DNA of 64,000 nt from Gimesia alba. Lineage in GTDB: Bacteria; Planctomycetota; Planctomycetia; Planctomycetales; Planctomycetaceae. The position numbers and the translations under genes are program-made. How positions within the stretch are numbered: position 1 is the stretch's first letter; the number at the start of each line of letters is the position of its first letter. The DNA lies in the NCBI RefSeq assembly GCF_007744675.1, contig NZ_CP036269.1, forward strand, positions 4,691,546 to 4,755,545. Direction: 5' to 3'. A model generated the notes under the pieces. The model was not told where the DNA came from. It saw only the letters and a program-made list of their open reading frames with translations, and did no database searches. This document shows positions 1-9,553 of the stretch, piece by piece.

Positions 1-818
1 AGACGATCGTAGATCAACATCTGCGGATCAGTCAGCACAACCACTGCGGTCAGTTCTTCATTTTCACGTAAAATCTTGACCAGCAACCGGTCACCCGGAA
101 GATATTTCTGGACAAAACTTGAAAGGGCACTAGCGCTTTTAATGTTTTCACCGGCGACGTTTAAGATGACATCCCCGGGTTGCAATCCTGCTTCTTCCGC
201 ACCACTTTCACGCATGACCTGCTTAACGCGTGCGCCTCCCTCGGCATCATCAATCCGAACGCCAAGCACTCCGGGAGCCGGCTTGATCGCTCGCCGGGGG
301 ACACTCAAAACTCCCACACTGACAGGAGACATGCTTAAGCCTGGTGTCACAAGCCATTGACCGACTTTCGGGTCAGTCGCAGACTGCCATTTCACTGTGG
401 ATAGATTTTTGGCCTTAATTTTGAGTAGGGCCAGATCCAATTTTCCATCAACGCCAACGATCTCGGCCTCGTAGCGTTCGGACGTCGATAACTCACAAGT
501 CACCGCGCCATCCAGCTGACTGGCTTTCGTCAAGATCCAACCGTCGGATCCCACAATCGCTCCCAAGCAGGCTTCTTTGCCATTGGATCGAATCCGCACG
601 GTCCATGAGCGAGGGGTCGATACGACAGACCGAAATGCCTTACGCATCTGTGAGCCGCTGGTTAACTGGCTGGGCCGTAATTGCTCCCAGGCGTAGCCAG
701 CAGAACCCAGCCATCCTGTGAAGACCGAAAACACCAGAAATGCCATCAGCAATCGAAACCCGATTGACTCTTTCTTTCTATTCTTCTGATCCTGGTTCAA
801 GAGCTTCTCCTCGCACAT
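1..818 (-). CDS. HtrA-like trypsin/PDZ protein, catalytically degenerate, 3' end outside window
   Basis: This gene runs leftward off the window edge. The protein has a short charged N-terminus, one membrane/signal segment (about residues 22-43), a trypsin-like half-barrel and a PDZ domain (about residues 165-250, including the AGLQPGDVI motif). The position of the catalytic His reads TKASQ instead of TAAHV, so Ser100 replaces it; the Asp (KLDLALLKI, D128) is kept; the segment that should hold GDSGG is absent because the barrel passes straight into the PDZ domain. It lies 69 bp downstream of an intact family member on the same strand. I chose ATG at 818; a TTG at 800 preceded by AGGAG is an equally good start. 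Inference: a non-proteolytic binding or scaffold partner of the upstream protease. Confidence 0.8.
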   Translation of the reverse strand, partial: MCEEKLLNQDQKNRKKESIGFRLLMAFLVFSVFTGWLGSAGYAWEQLRPSQLTSGSQMRKAFRSVVSTPRSWTVRIRSNGKEACLGAIVGSDGWILTKASQLDGAVTCELSTSERYEAEIVGVDGKLDLALLKIKAKNLSTVKWQSATDPKVGQWLVTPGLSMSPVSVGVLSVPRRAIKPAPGVLGVRIDDAEGGARVKQVMRESGAEEAGLQPGDVILNVAGENIKSASALSSFVQKYLPGDRLLVKILRENEELTAVVVLTDPQMLIYDR

Positions 819-886
819 ACTTTTATCAACTTGATCTTTACTTCAGAGCAGAAAGAAAGATCGGCCCATTTTCTGAATTTCCCAAT

Positions 887-1960
887 TTAGTCTCTGGCGG
901 CAAGCTGGACTTCAAACGACATGGTTTTCTTATCGCGAATCAACTTGATCTGTACTGTTTGTCCTGGCTTATATTGCTGGACAACCTCAGCCAGTTGTTC
1001 AATTCCTGTGATTTTCTGATTGTTCAACTGAATGATGATATCGTCTGCTTTTAACCCGGCAATTTCTGCGGGAAATCCACGTGTGACTCCGGTGACTTTA
1101 CAACCTTGTTCGGAATCAACTCCATTCACTCCCAGAACCGCGTTTTGTCCTAAAGGCTTTGCGCCCCACATATCGCCAGAGACGAGTTTCTCCCAGTCAT
1201 TCTGAAACGCAGAAACCGGGATATGAAAATTCCAGCTTGTCGAGGGACCGATGCGACTGTGAATTCCGACGACCTCCCCCTTCATGTTAAAGAGTGGTCC
1301 ACCGGAATCGCCGCCGATCAAAGTACAGTCAGTTTGCAGCAGATGTTTCTTGCGAGTGACAACTCTTCCCAAACGTACCACCGGAGCGCGGCCTGCTTGA
1401 TATCCATTGGGGTGCCCTGTCGCCAGAACCCATTCTCCCGGCTCAAGTTTTGTAATATCACCCATTTTTACGGCTGGAAGTTTACTAATTTCAATTTCGT
1501 CGTCTTCAATCAGTTTTACCAGGCCGGCATCCAGCCCCCGGTTTAAACCCATCGTTCTGCCTTTTAACGTTCGGCCATCATGAAGAATGATCGTGGCATT
1601 TTTTTGTGCCAGTCCAATCACGTGTGCCGCCGTCAGGATATATCCGGCTTTGTTATCAATAATGACGCCGCTGCCTTGTGCATCTCCCACGCGAATGGAA
1701 ACAGTACTTTCGATCGCAGCGTTGGTGAGCGAGGTCACTTTCCGCTCAATCTCCTGCAGATCTTCGAGCGAATCGGGAACCGTTTTGAAGAAGACTTGCG
1801 AGAGCGTTTCAGGAGAAGCAGGAACAACCGGCTTTAGAACTTTCACTTCTTCAGCGTGGATGCGGGAAACGAACAGCAGAACCATCAAACCCAGCAAACT
1901 GCTGAGAGCAGTGCTGGCTTTGGCCGTTTCACCCGGAATCATTAAACGGTTTAATCTCAT
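887..1960 (-). CDS. HtrA/DegP-like secreted serine protease with PDZ domain
   Basis: A 357-residue S1C-type trypsin-like protease exported to or anchored at the cell envelope. A hydrophobic segment at residues 17-34 acts as signal or anchor. The catalytic triad is complete: His113 in GYILTAAHV, Asp144 in LDAGLVKL, Ser219 in GGDSGGP. One PDZ domain follows at about 270-355 (GFPAEIAGLKADDII). Family members degrade or chaperone misfolded envelope proteins; substrates cannot be told from sequence. The start is an ATG at 1960 with no strong ribosome binding site. The next gene on the same strand encodes a degenerate paralogue, so the two are probably co-transcribed. Confidence 0.9.
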   Translation of the reverse strand: MRLNRLMIPGETAKASTALSSLLGLMVLLFVSRIHAEEVKVLKPVVPASPETLSQVFFKTVPDSLEDLQEIERKVTSLTNAAIESTVSIRVGDAQGSGVIIDNKAGYILTAAHVIGLAQKNATIILHDGRTLKGRTMGLNRGLDAGLVKLIEDDEIEISKLPAVKMGDITKLEPGEWVLATGHPNGYQAGRAPVVRLGRVVTRKKHLLQTDCTLIGGDSGGPLFNMKGEVVGIHSRIGPSTSWNFHIPVSAFQNDWEKLVSGDMWGAKPLGQNAVLGVNGVDSEQGCKVTGVTRGFPAEIAGLKADDIIIQLNNQKITGIEQLAEVVQQYKPGQTVQIKLIRDKKTMSFEVQLAARD

Positions 1961-2271
1961 AATGCTTCACGCACCGAAAAACAAAGATCTTCTGCTTAGG
2001 TAAAAAATGTTGACTATAGGATACGCGAAGCAGGTACCAACTTTCAAGAAAAAACAGAAAAAACCACACAGTTGTTCATTTTTCTAAATGTCCTCTAAAA
2101 TACGACTTGTGGCATATTTTTTCTCTCAAAAAAGATTTCAGACCTGCAGGATCAGACACTCACGTTGCTTTCATCCAACATCAAATCCGCTATGATTACC
2201 CTTAGAGTTTCCTAACCAAATATGCGTTTATGAACTAGAACCTGCTCTTAAATCGAAGTGTCTACCGCAAT
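1961..2271. other. intergenic region, divergent promoters expected
   Basis: AT-rich stretch of about 310 bp between two divergently transcribed genes (protease leftward, rfbC-like epimerase rightward). It must contain promoters for both, but I could not single out a convincing -35/-10 pair. No RNA gene or repeat seen. Confidence 0.4.
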
Positions 2272-2820
2272 ATGGATATACAGCAGACAGACTTTCCCGG
2301 CTTATGCGTCATTACTTCTCAGGTCTTCTCGGATAAACGGGGTTTTTTCAAGGAAACGTATCAGCAACAGCGCTACCAGGAAGCGGGCATCAACGAAACA
2401 TTCGTCCAGGACAACTTTTCCCATTCATCGGGGGGAATTCTGCGAGGACTGCACTACCAGATCAAACGCCCCCAGGCAAAACTGGTGTTTGTCATTCAAG
2501 GAGAAATATTGGATGTCTGTGTGGATCTGCGAAAAAATTCTCCGACATTCGGGAAGTCGTTCCAGATTAAATTGACGGCAGAAAATCATCAGCAGTTGTT
2601 TGTCCCAGCTGGATTTGCTCATGGGTTTTATGTCCTCAGTCCGCAGGCCGACTTTATGTACAAATGCAGTGACTATTATTTTCCGGAATATGAAAGGACT
2701 CTGCTCTGGAACGATCCCGCGCTGGAGATCGACTGGCCTTTGAACGGGGAACCGATTCTTTCAGAAAAAGATCAAATGGGACGTCCCCTCAACGAGAGCG
2801 AAATTTTCGAAACGTTATGA
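2272..2820 (+). CDS. rfbC: dTDP-4-dehydrorhamnose 3,5-epimerase family protein (RmlC-like cupin)
   Basis: 182 residues, the usual length of RmlC. The family epimerises dTDP-4-keto-6-deoxyglucose at C3 and C5 on the way to dTDP-L-rhamnose. Recognisable elements are the N-terminal RGFFKETY, NFSHSSGGILRGLHYQ with the catalytic-base His at residue 61, and VPAGFAHGF of the cupin barrel. The other rml genes (rmlA, B, D) are not in this window, so the gene could serve a related 3,5- or 3-epimerase role in nucleotide-sugar synthesis. Its stop codon overlaps the start of pdxA (ATGA at 2817), so the two are translationally coupled. Confidence 0.85.
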   Translation: MDIQQTDFPGLCVITSQVFSDKRGFFKETYQQQRYQEAGINETFVQDNFSHSSGGILRGLHYQIKRPQAKLVFVIQGEILDVCVDLRKNSPTFGKSFQIKLTAENHQQLFVPAGFAHGFYVLSPQADFMYKCSDYYFPEYERTLLWNDPALEIDWPLNGEPILSEKDQMGRPLNESEIFETL

Positions 2821-3851
2821 AGCTGCCTCTGATTGCCTTAACGATGGGTGATGTTTCTGGTATTGGACCTCAATTACTGGACGCACTCTGCTGTCGCTCT
2901 GAAATATTTGAACTCTGTCGCCCTGTGGTTTATGGAAACGCGAGAGTTCTGAGCCGCGCCGCACAACGTTCGAGAAGTTCTCTGAAAGTGACCTCCATCG
3001 CCAGCGTCTCTGATGAAATCGATTTTCAACCAGGAACTGCTTTCTGCATCGATCGTGGAAACCCCGATGTGGTCGACGCGGCTCCCTGTCAGATTGATGC
3101 CCGTTCCGGTCGCGGTGCATATGATTATCTGGTCAGCGCCATTGATGACTGTCTTGCGGGAAAGATCGATGCGATCACCACTGCCCCGTTAAATAAAGAA
3201 TCTCTGCATCTGGCTGGCATCGATTACCCCGGCCATACCGAAATTCTGGCAGATCGCTGTCAGGTTCATGATTTTGGAATGATGCTCTACCTGCCTCACA
3301 GCGATGTGATCAAGCCGTCTTCCGGCCTGGGAATTGTACACGCCACGCTGCATACATCGATTGCCAGCGTTCCGGGTCTGCTCAAGACTGCGGATATTGC
3401 TGAAAAAATCCGGCTGATCTCCGACTTGTCTCGCGTCATGGGCGCGAGCACACCGCGCGTTGCCGTCTGTGCGTTGAACCCCCATGCCGGCGAACATGGA
3501 CTGTTTGGCGACGAAGAAGCACGAATCATCGCCCCGGCTGTTGAACAAGCACAACAAGCGGGAATCGAGACGACAGGCCCCTTGCCTGCAGACACTCTGA
3601 TCCGCCGCGCCGTGAACGGTGAATTCGATGCCGTCGTCGCCATGTATCACGATCAGGGACACATCCCGTTTAAACTGCTGGGATTTGATCAGGCAGTGAA
3701 TATCACCCTGGGCCTGCCGATTGTCAGAACCAGCCCCAGTCATGGCACCGCGTTCGACATTGCCTGGAGTAATACGATCCCCGATACCAAAGGGATTACC
3801 GAAGCCATCAAAGCGGCAGTAAAATTGGCCACACACCGACAACACCAGTAA
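2817..3851 (+). CDS. pdxA: 4-hydroxythreonine-4-phosphate dehydrogenase (PdxA family)
   Basis: 344 residues. PdxA oxidises 4-phosphohydroxy-L-threonine with NAD(P) in pyridoxal phosphate synthesis. Visible family signatures are TMGDVSGIGP at the N-terminus, ITTAPLNKESL followed by GHTEILA, the NPHAGEHGLFGDEE loop, and YHDQGHIPFKLLGF with metal-binding His residues. The start overlaps the rfbC stop by 4 bp. PdxA paralogues (PdxA2) act on other 4-hydroxythreonine-like substrates, and pairing with an epimerase leaves that option open. Cytoplasmic. Confidence 0.9.
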   Translation: MKLPLIALTMGDVSGIGPQLLDALCCRSEIFELCRPVVYGNARVLSRAAQRSRSSLKVTSIASVSDEIDFQPGTAFCIDRGNPDVVDAAPCQIDARSGRGAYDYLVSAIDDCLAGKIDAITTAPLNKESLHLAGIDYPGHTEILADRCQVHDFGMMLYLPHSDVIKPSSGLGIVHATLHTSIASVPGLLKTADIAEKIRLISDLSRVMGASTPRVAVCALNPHAGEHGLFGDEEARIIAPAVEQAQQAGIETTGPLPADTLIRRAVNGEFDAVVAMYHDQGHIPFKLLGFDQAVNITLGLPIVRTSPSHGTAFDIAWSNTIPDTKGITEAIKAAVKLATHRQHQ

Positions 3852-3886
3852 CAGACCTTCGTTATTTTCCGACAGGACTTTGATCT

Positions 3887-4555
3887 ATGGAACGCCTGCA
3901 ATTTATCCCGCGACCGGAGCCCGATACCACGAATCTGTTATTGATTCGACATGGCGCTACGCCTCCCAATGAACAGCGTCCTTACATTCTCCAAGGATGC
4001 GGCATCAATCCGAGCCTGAGCGAATCGGGACAAAAGCAAGCGGGCGCACTGGCGGAATTTCTGGCGAGTATGAGCTCAATTCATCATATTTACTGCAGCC
4101 CCATGATTCGTGCCCGGGAAACGGCGCAAGCCGTCTCTGAACGATTCAACCTCATCCCACAGGCAGTCGCGGAAATCCATGAATGCGATGTCGGTCTGTG
4201 GGAAGGGATGTCCTGGGATATCATCATGCAGGAATACCCCGATGAGTATCACGCATTTATGAATGATCCGAGCCAGAACCGCTATGCCGGCGGGGAATCT
4301 TACAGCGATGTGCTGAATCGGACAGAACCTGCTATCCAGACGTTACTCGAACGACATTCGGGGGAAACGATCGCGGTCGTCGCGCATAATGTGGTGAACC
4401 GGGTTTATCTGGCGAAACTGCTCGGCCTCGAAATCAGTCGGGCGAAAGAGATCACACAAACCAATACCGGCATCAACCTGATTCGACACAAACCAGGCGA
4501 AACAAAGGTCGTCACGATGAATGCCATCTTTCATTTGAGTGGCGTCGCACATTAA
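3887..4555 (+). CDS. histidine phosphatase family protein (phosphoglycerate-mutase-like)
   Basis: 222 residues with the RHG signature at R21-H22-G23 (LLIRHGATPPNE), the phosphohistidine nucleophile of the superfamily. The second conserved block (SPMIRARETAQAV), the acid residue region (HECDVGLWEGMSW) and the late His (VVAHNVVNRVYL) are all present. Typical substrates are phosphorylated small molecules such as phosphoglycerate, alpha-ribazole phosphate or sugar phosphates; the exact one is not readable. It follows pdxA by 35 bp on the same strand and is likely the third gene of that operon. Confidence 0.85.
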   Translation: MERLQFIPRPEPDTTNLLLIRHGATPPNEQRPYILQGCGINPSLSESGQKQAGALAEFLASMSSIHHIYCSPMIRARETAQAVSERFNLIPQAVAEIHECDVGLWEGMSWDIIMQEYPDEYHAFMNDPSQNRYAGGESYSDVLNRTEPAIQTLLERHSGETIAVVAHNVVNRVYLAKLLGLEISRAKEITQTNTGINLIRHKPGETKVVTMNAIFHLSGVAH

Positions 4556-4581
4556 AAGCGTGCTCTAGTTTTCGGGTGTCG

Positions 4582-6038
4582 TCAATCCGTCTTTAACGAT
4601 TCTAAATAACTACTGAGCAATTCCAGGTTTCGGCTGAAGACCTCACTCGAAATATACTGGCTGTTGACGGGAAATTTCGGTTGTCCCACCAGTCGTTCTC
4701 CGGTGCTGGTACTGACCCAACGTGCCCCGCTGCCCAGATCTTTCAGAATTGTTTTGACTTCTGATACTGTGACCGGTTTTTCTTTTTAATATGGCTTTCG
4801 TTTTCTAGCCGATTTCAATGTATTAAACTCACGCTGCAATGAAGTGAGGTGCGACTCAATTTTCCAGCCATAATGCCGGGGGAGATCCGAGTCGTCATAG
4901 GTCAGACTGTATTTTTTGCCGCGTCTGGTCATATACAGCGGGCGATTCGTTTTGAGTTCATAATACCGCGCGAGTTGACCGTCAGGGAGCTGTGACTTCT
5001 TGAGATAGGCCAGTGCGCTCGGGATCGGCTTCAGATATTTTCGATCGCCGCTGAACTGGTAAATGTTCATCAAGGTCTGAATCACATCCTGAGTCTCACC
5101 GCCGGTGACTGCCGGCGGTTCAAATTTCCGAGCCCAGATAGGCTGCATCTCGAAATTGTATTGCTGTGCCCAGGCAGTTTGCGGTGCAGGCAGCTGCGCC
5201 AGGATTAAAAAATCCCCCAGTTTGAGCACTGCCTGCCGATAACGATCATCTTCATAGATCTGGTAGGCTTCCATCAAAGCCGTAGAGACATAACCTGCCA
5301 GACCATCATTTAAGGCATAATAGTCCCAGTAATTCTTGATACGCCCTTCCGTTCGCCAGTCGTATTCCGGGAAGTTCGCTTTCTTAGCCGGAATCTGAGG
5401 GGCCGGTCCGGTCCAGACCTGTGTAAAAGCGCCCACCGGATATTGCGCTGCCAGCAAGGCATCCAGTGCAATCATCGCCGCCTCATGAATCGGTTGATTG
5501 CGAAACTGGTGCGCCTGATCGACGCGAATGAGTAACAGAATTGCTGACTGGGTGATTCCATCGTCGAGAGTCGAATTATTTTTCCCTCTCCCTTTTCCGT
5601 TGCGATATTCGGCGGTGAGTTTGCTCCGGGGATTGAAATCGACCGAGTTCGTTCAGCCGCCCGATTTCAACTGACCATAGATCAGCGCCAGCGCGGCATC
5701 AGTGGCAGCGTCGAGATAAAACTGATCCCCCGTCGCCTGATAGGCTTTTAAATACGCCATACCGACAGTGGGAGTACCCGGCGGTTGAACCCAGATCTGA
5801 TCGGGACTCGCTTTGCCTTCTCCCCACCGTTGCTGTAAATCGAGACTATCGTAATAAACGTAGCCTCCGTTGAGAGCCAGCTTGTCACGATAGAACTGAC
5901 TGGCCTTTCGCATACTCCGAATCACGTTCGATTTCAAAGCCGCGTCTGCAGCGAAGAGGGAACGCTCGGCAACAAAGCCGGCAACAGAAATCAGTAGAAC
6001 ACAAACCAGAATCGGCAAAGACCATTTTTTTGTCGCAC
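4582..6038 (-). pseudogene. pectate lyase family 10 (PelA-like), broken by a frameshift and two stops
   Basis: Two open pieces (5653-6018 and 4786-5475) and a third tail are all in one frame and read as one secreted alpha/alpha-barrel polysaccharide lyase: signal peptide, NGGYVYYDS, DQIWVQPPGTPTVGMAYLKAY, then [40 protein letters not shown]. An in-frame TGA at 5653-5655 sits where Trp is expected after KSGG. An in-frame TAA at 4786-4788 is followed by another 67 codons that keep protein-like content, ending in TGA at 4582. At the 5' end a GTG at 6038 with AAAAGGAG upstream would give a good signal peptide only if a run of seven A (6024-6030 region) had eight. Without that repair the start is a TTG at 6018. 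Pectate lyases cleave polygalacturonate; this copy is probably inactive. Confidence 0.75.
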
Positions 6039-6083
6039 TACTGACTCCTTTTACCAGATGGAAATAATTAAATCAGAATCGTT

Positions 6084-8213
6084 TTACTTCGAAACAGGCA
6101 GCCACTGGACGGCATCGATAATCACATAACCATCGGCATCCGAATTTGTTACTTCCAAGACTGCTGGCTGATCCGGGGTGAACTCATATTCCCCCAGAGA
6201 AATGAAAACGCCGTCTAACGGAGGTAACTTTTTCTGGTTGATCGTGTGAGCGGCTTTGCCGTTCGCATGCTGCAGTTCCAGTTTGACCTTCGAACTGCGA
6301 TTGGAATTCGGCGTATACGCATAGCGAACTTCGTAGCGTCCCGCCTGGGGCACTTTTGTTTCGAACCGGGCAACTGCTTTACCATCGTGCGTATTCGATT
6401 CGTGGCTGTAACTGGCACCAATATATTTTTTGGAGGACCGGCTGCTCACCCAGTCGCCTTTCAGTTTGGCCTGTGAATCGTCAACCACGATACCTTTCAG
6501 TGTTTTCGGGTTCACACCATTCTTTCCATATTTTGCTTCGGGAGGTGCTTCCAGGATCTGCCCTTCTTTTAAAAGCTGTTTTTTGAGGACTTCATAAGGA
6601 ACGTCCTGCACATCCAGCTTTTGATCCAAGGCAATGCCGGCAGCTGTCGCTGCGGAGTGTCCCAGAATCATGAATACCGGCTCCATCCGGATCGAACCGA
6701 AGGCGATATGCGAACTGGAAACACAGACCGGAACAAGCAGATTGCCGCATTCCCCTTTCTTGGGAACCAGACTGCCATAGGCAATTTCGTAAGGTCCATG
6801 AGTGGAAACGCCGATGTCGCCTTCATTCTGTACATATCCTTCCGGCGTGACGTAGCGCTGCACATTGTGCGAGTCCATCGTATAGGAGCCCATGCCAACG
6901 GAATCGGGAGTCGGCCGTTTTTTGAGTAGTTCGTTCTCGGTCATCACATACTGTCCCACCATCCGCCGGGCTTCGCGAATATACAGCTGATGCGGCCAGT
7001 TTCCGTTGTCCTTGAATTCATCGCCGGCCAGTCCCCACTCACGCATTTTCTTCTGCACTTCTTTGGGAACGCGCGGATCGTTGGCAATAAAGTACAACCA
7101 ACCCTGCTGATAGGTTTCGTGCTCTTTGATGATTTCCTTGCGTCGCTCGTAGGAGGCTTCGGGATAATCATAGTTATAGCCGATGTTATCGGTGCTCATC
7201 GGGCCGTGATTGTTCGTATCCGTTTTGAAATTGGGAATCGGATCAAACTTCGCAAAGGTCTGACGCCAGCCGGCCTGGTAGACACGCAGCAACAATTCGT
7301 ACTGATCGGCATCGTAGCCATCCGGTTTGGGAAACGGCACGCGGTTTTCAGGGTGGTTCGTCAAACACATCCGGAAACAATAAGCCTGAATTTTATCATC
7401 GCCTGCCCCATATTTTCCGGGATTGGCTCCACTGATGCGAGGCAGCAAACCACTGGTAGGATCGCCGGGCACGCGATAGGGGCTGATTTTCTCTTTGACT
7501 GCATTCGGTCCAAAATGATGTCGGTGATGCAACACACCAACCTGCACGCCATTCCATTCTTCACCATAAACACTGTTCGCTTCGCGACCGACATGATAAC
7601 TCACGTCGGCAGCCGCCAGCAGATCGCCTTCATAGGTCGCGTCGATAAACATCCGCCCGGCATATGTTTTGCCGCTGAGCGTGGTAATTGAAGCGATGTT
7701 CTTACCCGACTTTATCACGCCCTGCTTGCGATCCAGCCATTCATTGCGATGTACGGGGATCTTGTATTCACTAACGAAATCATCAAAGACCTGCTCGGCG
7801 ACATGCGGCTCAAAGATCCACATTGTACGCTGCTTGCCGTCAATCGCAGCTGTTCCCTGTCCTTTATCGCCGTAAGCAGAGCGCTTCTGCCACTTCCAGG
7901 CATCGGGTTTCTGGTAATGCTTCCAGACTCGATGATAAAACTCGCGTGCCAGACCACCAATGACGGCTTTATTTCCCGTATCCGTCCAGCCCAAGCCCCC
8001 ACTCGATAAACCACCCAGATGTTGATCGGGACAGACAATCACAACGGACTTCCCCAGTCGTTTCGCCTGCACGGCTGCCGTCACTGCTGCTGAGGTGCCT
8101 CCATAAATCACTAAATCATAGGCTTCTGAATGAGAATTGTCTTCAGCATGAACTGCCTGTACTGTCACAGTCACGGCCAGACAAAAAGTAAATAATTGAC
8201 GTAGCAAACTCAT
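6084..8213 (-). CDS. secreted FAD-dependent oxidoreductase with C-terminal golvesin/xanthan-lyase-type domain
   Basis: 709 residues with a cleavable signal peptide (residues 1-23, ending VHA). The Rossmann FAD-binding motif is YGGTSAAVTAAVQAKRLG followed by HLGGLSSGGLGWTD, typical of the FAD_oxidored family that is abundant in planctomycetes and in polysaccharide-use loci. A middle block (YDLVIYGG through ANDPRVPKEVQ) is the family core. The last 130 residues (from about 580, GDWVSSRSS to DAVQWLPV) form a beta-sandwich of the golvesin/xly binding type. It sits 45 bp from the broken pectate lyase on the same strand, which suggests a shared role in carbohydrate use. Substrate unknown. Confidence 0.85.
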   Translation of the reverse strand: MSLLRQLFTFCLAVTVTVQAVHAEDNSHSEAYDLVIYGGTSAAVTAAVQAKRLGKSVVIVCPDQHLGGLSSGGLGWTDTGNKAVIGGLAREFYHRVWKHYQKPDAWKWQKRSAYGDKGQGTAAIDGKQRTMWIFEPHVAEQVFDDFVSEYKIPVHRNEWLDRKQGVIKSGKNIASITTLSGKTYAGRMFIDATYEGDLLAAADVSYHVGREANSVYGEEWNGVQVGVLHHRHHFGPNAVKEKISPYRVPGDPTSGLLPRISGANPGKYGAGDDKIQAYCFRMCLTNHPENRVPFPKPDGYDADQYELLLRVYQAGWRQTFAKFDPIPNFKTDTNNHGPMSTDNIGYNYDYPEASYERRKEIIKEHETYQQGWLYFIANDPRVPKEVQKKMREWGLAGDEFKDNGNWPHQLYIREARRMVGQYVMTENELLKKRPTPDSVGMGSYTMDSHNVQRYVTPEGYVQNEGDIGVSTHGPYEIAYGSLVPKKGECGNLLVPVCVSSSHIAFGSIRMEPVFMILGHSAATAAGIALDQKLDVQDVPYEVLKKQLLKEGQILEAPPEAKYGKNGVNPKTLKGIVVDDSQAKLKGDWVSSRSSKKYIGASYSHESNTHDGKAVARFETKVPQAGRYEVRYAYTPNSNRSSKVKLELQHANGKAAHTINQKKLPPLDGVFISLGEYEFTPDQPAVLEVTNSDADGYVIIDAVQWLPVSK

Positions 8214-8514
8214 AAGTCGTATTTCTCCAGGATGTATTTCTTAACATGACGTCTTCACGTCTTCTGACTCCAAATTTTTGAGCATTCATTCTACAGCAGA
8301 ACCAGTCTAATACAAAGTAAGAACCGGTTCAGATTGAAGTGACATTTTATGAACGCTGCTTAATAATGTTTATTTATGGAATAGACCACTGATACTGATT
8401 TCCGCTCTTGGGGCGGTATGTTGCTCAAACGGATGGGAGATGGTTTAATAACCGCCTCTGACTCGGCATTGATTCATCAGGTACCAGAAAAAAGCATAAC
8501 CAGACGGATTTCAA
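8214..8514. other. intergenic region, no feature recognised
   Basis: About 300 bp upstream of two divergent genes. No RNA gene, repeat or clear promoter seen. Confidence 0.4.
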
Positions 8515-8994
8515 GTGACAGAAGAACTCACCGCCTATCATGAAGCGGGGCATGTATTAATGGCAGTCCGGGTGGGCGCCCGCGTGCATTCGGTCACCAT
8601 CGATCCGGACTGGGATGATGGACCGGAACGGTTTGGGGATGCACAAATTTCCTGGCCGGAGGGCGTGTTCGATGAAAAAACATTTTTGGAAAAAACGATC
8701 CTCGTTTCTCTGGCCGGCCCGGTGGCGGAAATGATTCATACGGGCGATCCATTTCACCCGGCTCTGGTGGGCGAATGGTCGGGCGACTGGCAGCAGGCAC
8801 TCCGCGCCGCGTCGATCCTCGTTTCTCAGCGACAGCCCCGATTACAATACCTGGAACAAAAAACAATCGAGCTGTATCATCTGTTCCGAACCGACGCATA
8901 CTGGTGTGCGATTGGAGAACTGGTTGATCAGTTGCTGGCGCATGAAACGCTCGAAGAAGAGATGATCAACGAGATTGTCTCTACCTGGATCTAA
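8515..8994 (+). CDS. free-standing FtsH-type (M41-like) zinc metallopeptidase domain
   Basis: 159 residues beginning TEELTAYHEAGHVLMA: a HEAGH zinc-binding motif at residues 9-13, exactly as in the protease domain of FtsH. A downstream SLAGPVAEMIHTG matches the FtsH helix (LAGRAAEE-like) that supplies the third ligand region, with D in GDWQQAL as the candidate third zinc ligand. There is no AAA+ ATPase and no membrane segment, so it cannot act as a normal FtsH. Starts with GTG at 8515 without a clear ribosome binding site. Known ATP-independent relatives exist in planctomycetes and other bacteria; function unknown. Confidence 0.75.
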   Translation: MTEELTAYHEAGHVLMAVRVGARVHSVTIDPDWDDGPERFGDAQISWPEGVFDEKTFLEKTILVSLAGPVAEMIHTGDPFHPALVGEWSGDWQQALRAASILVSQRQPRLQYLEQKTIELYHLFRTDAYWCAIGELVDQLLAHETLEEEMINEIVSTWI

Positions 8995-9025
8995 GCTTAC
9001 CTTCTACGCAACCGGCTTGTTTTGC

Positions 9026-9553
9026 TTATTGAGCATCCCGAATCGTTTTCAATAAACGCTCGTGTTTGTCTGCTCTTGCTGGTTTGTGATCTGGTATTTG
9101 GGAGACGCCCTGCAAATGCGCGAGGTAATCGGGCGGAAAGCCGTGAAAAAGTGCCCCCTGGAACACGAGCTCATGATACCAGTCAAAGGGTTTCAGACTC
9201 GGATCGATAAAATCCGACATGGCCTGGTAAGTATAAACCGGGAGTACCTGTTTCTGTCTGGTTATGACTCTGGTCTCCAGAATCTGGTAGCCCGCTCCCA
9301 GTGATTCATGCTGATCGAGAATTATTTTTTGCTCGCTTGAGATTTGATAAACTACACCCCAGACTCCGGTCGCGCTTGTTTTCCCAAAGACAATGTCACA
9401 TTTGCCGGAACAATCTAATCCCTTTTTATGAAAGCAAAGCGCAGCACTCTCCAGGAACGCGACCTCTGCAATTACACACCCCCCAATGCGTGACTCCAGT
9501 CGGGCAGGATGGAGATTTGAACCATACGCAAAATAGTTCTTCAGTTCTGACAT
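9026..9553 (-). CDS. gamma-glutamylcyclotransferase-like (AIG2/GGCT fold) protein
   Basis: 175 residues. The N-terminus NYFAYGSNLHPARLESRIG is the phosphate/glutamyl-binding YGSN loop of the GGCT-like fold, and FGKTSATGVWGVVYQIS is the second conserved strand pair. A Glu in the stretch around LDQHESLGAGY is the expected catalytic acid position. Family members cyclise gamma-glutamyl amines or related substrates to 5-oxoproline. The end of the protein is rich in Lys/His and looks like a short tail. The gene stands alone between convergent and divergent neighbours. Confidence 0.8.
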   Translation of the reverse strand: MSELKNYFAYGSNLHPARLESRIGGCVIAEVAFLESAALCFHKKGLDCSGKCDIVFGKTSATGVWGVVYQISSEQKIILDQHESLGAGYQILETRVITRQKQVLPVYTYQAMSDFIDPSLKPFDWYHELVFQGALFHGFPPDYLAHLQGVSQIPDHKPARADKHERLLKTIRDAQ

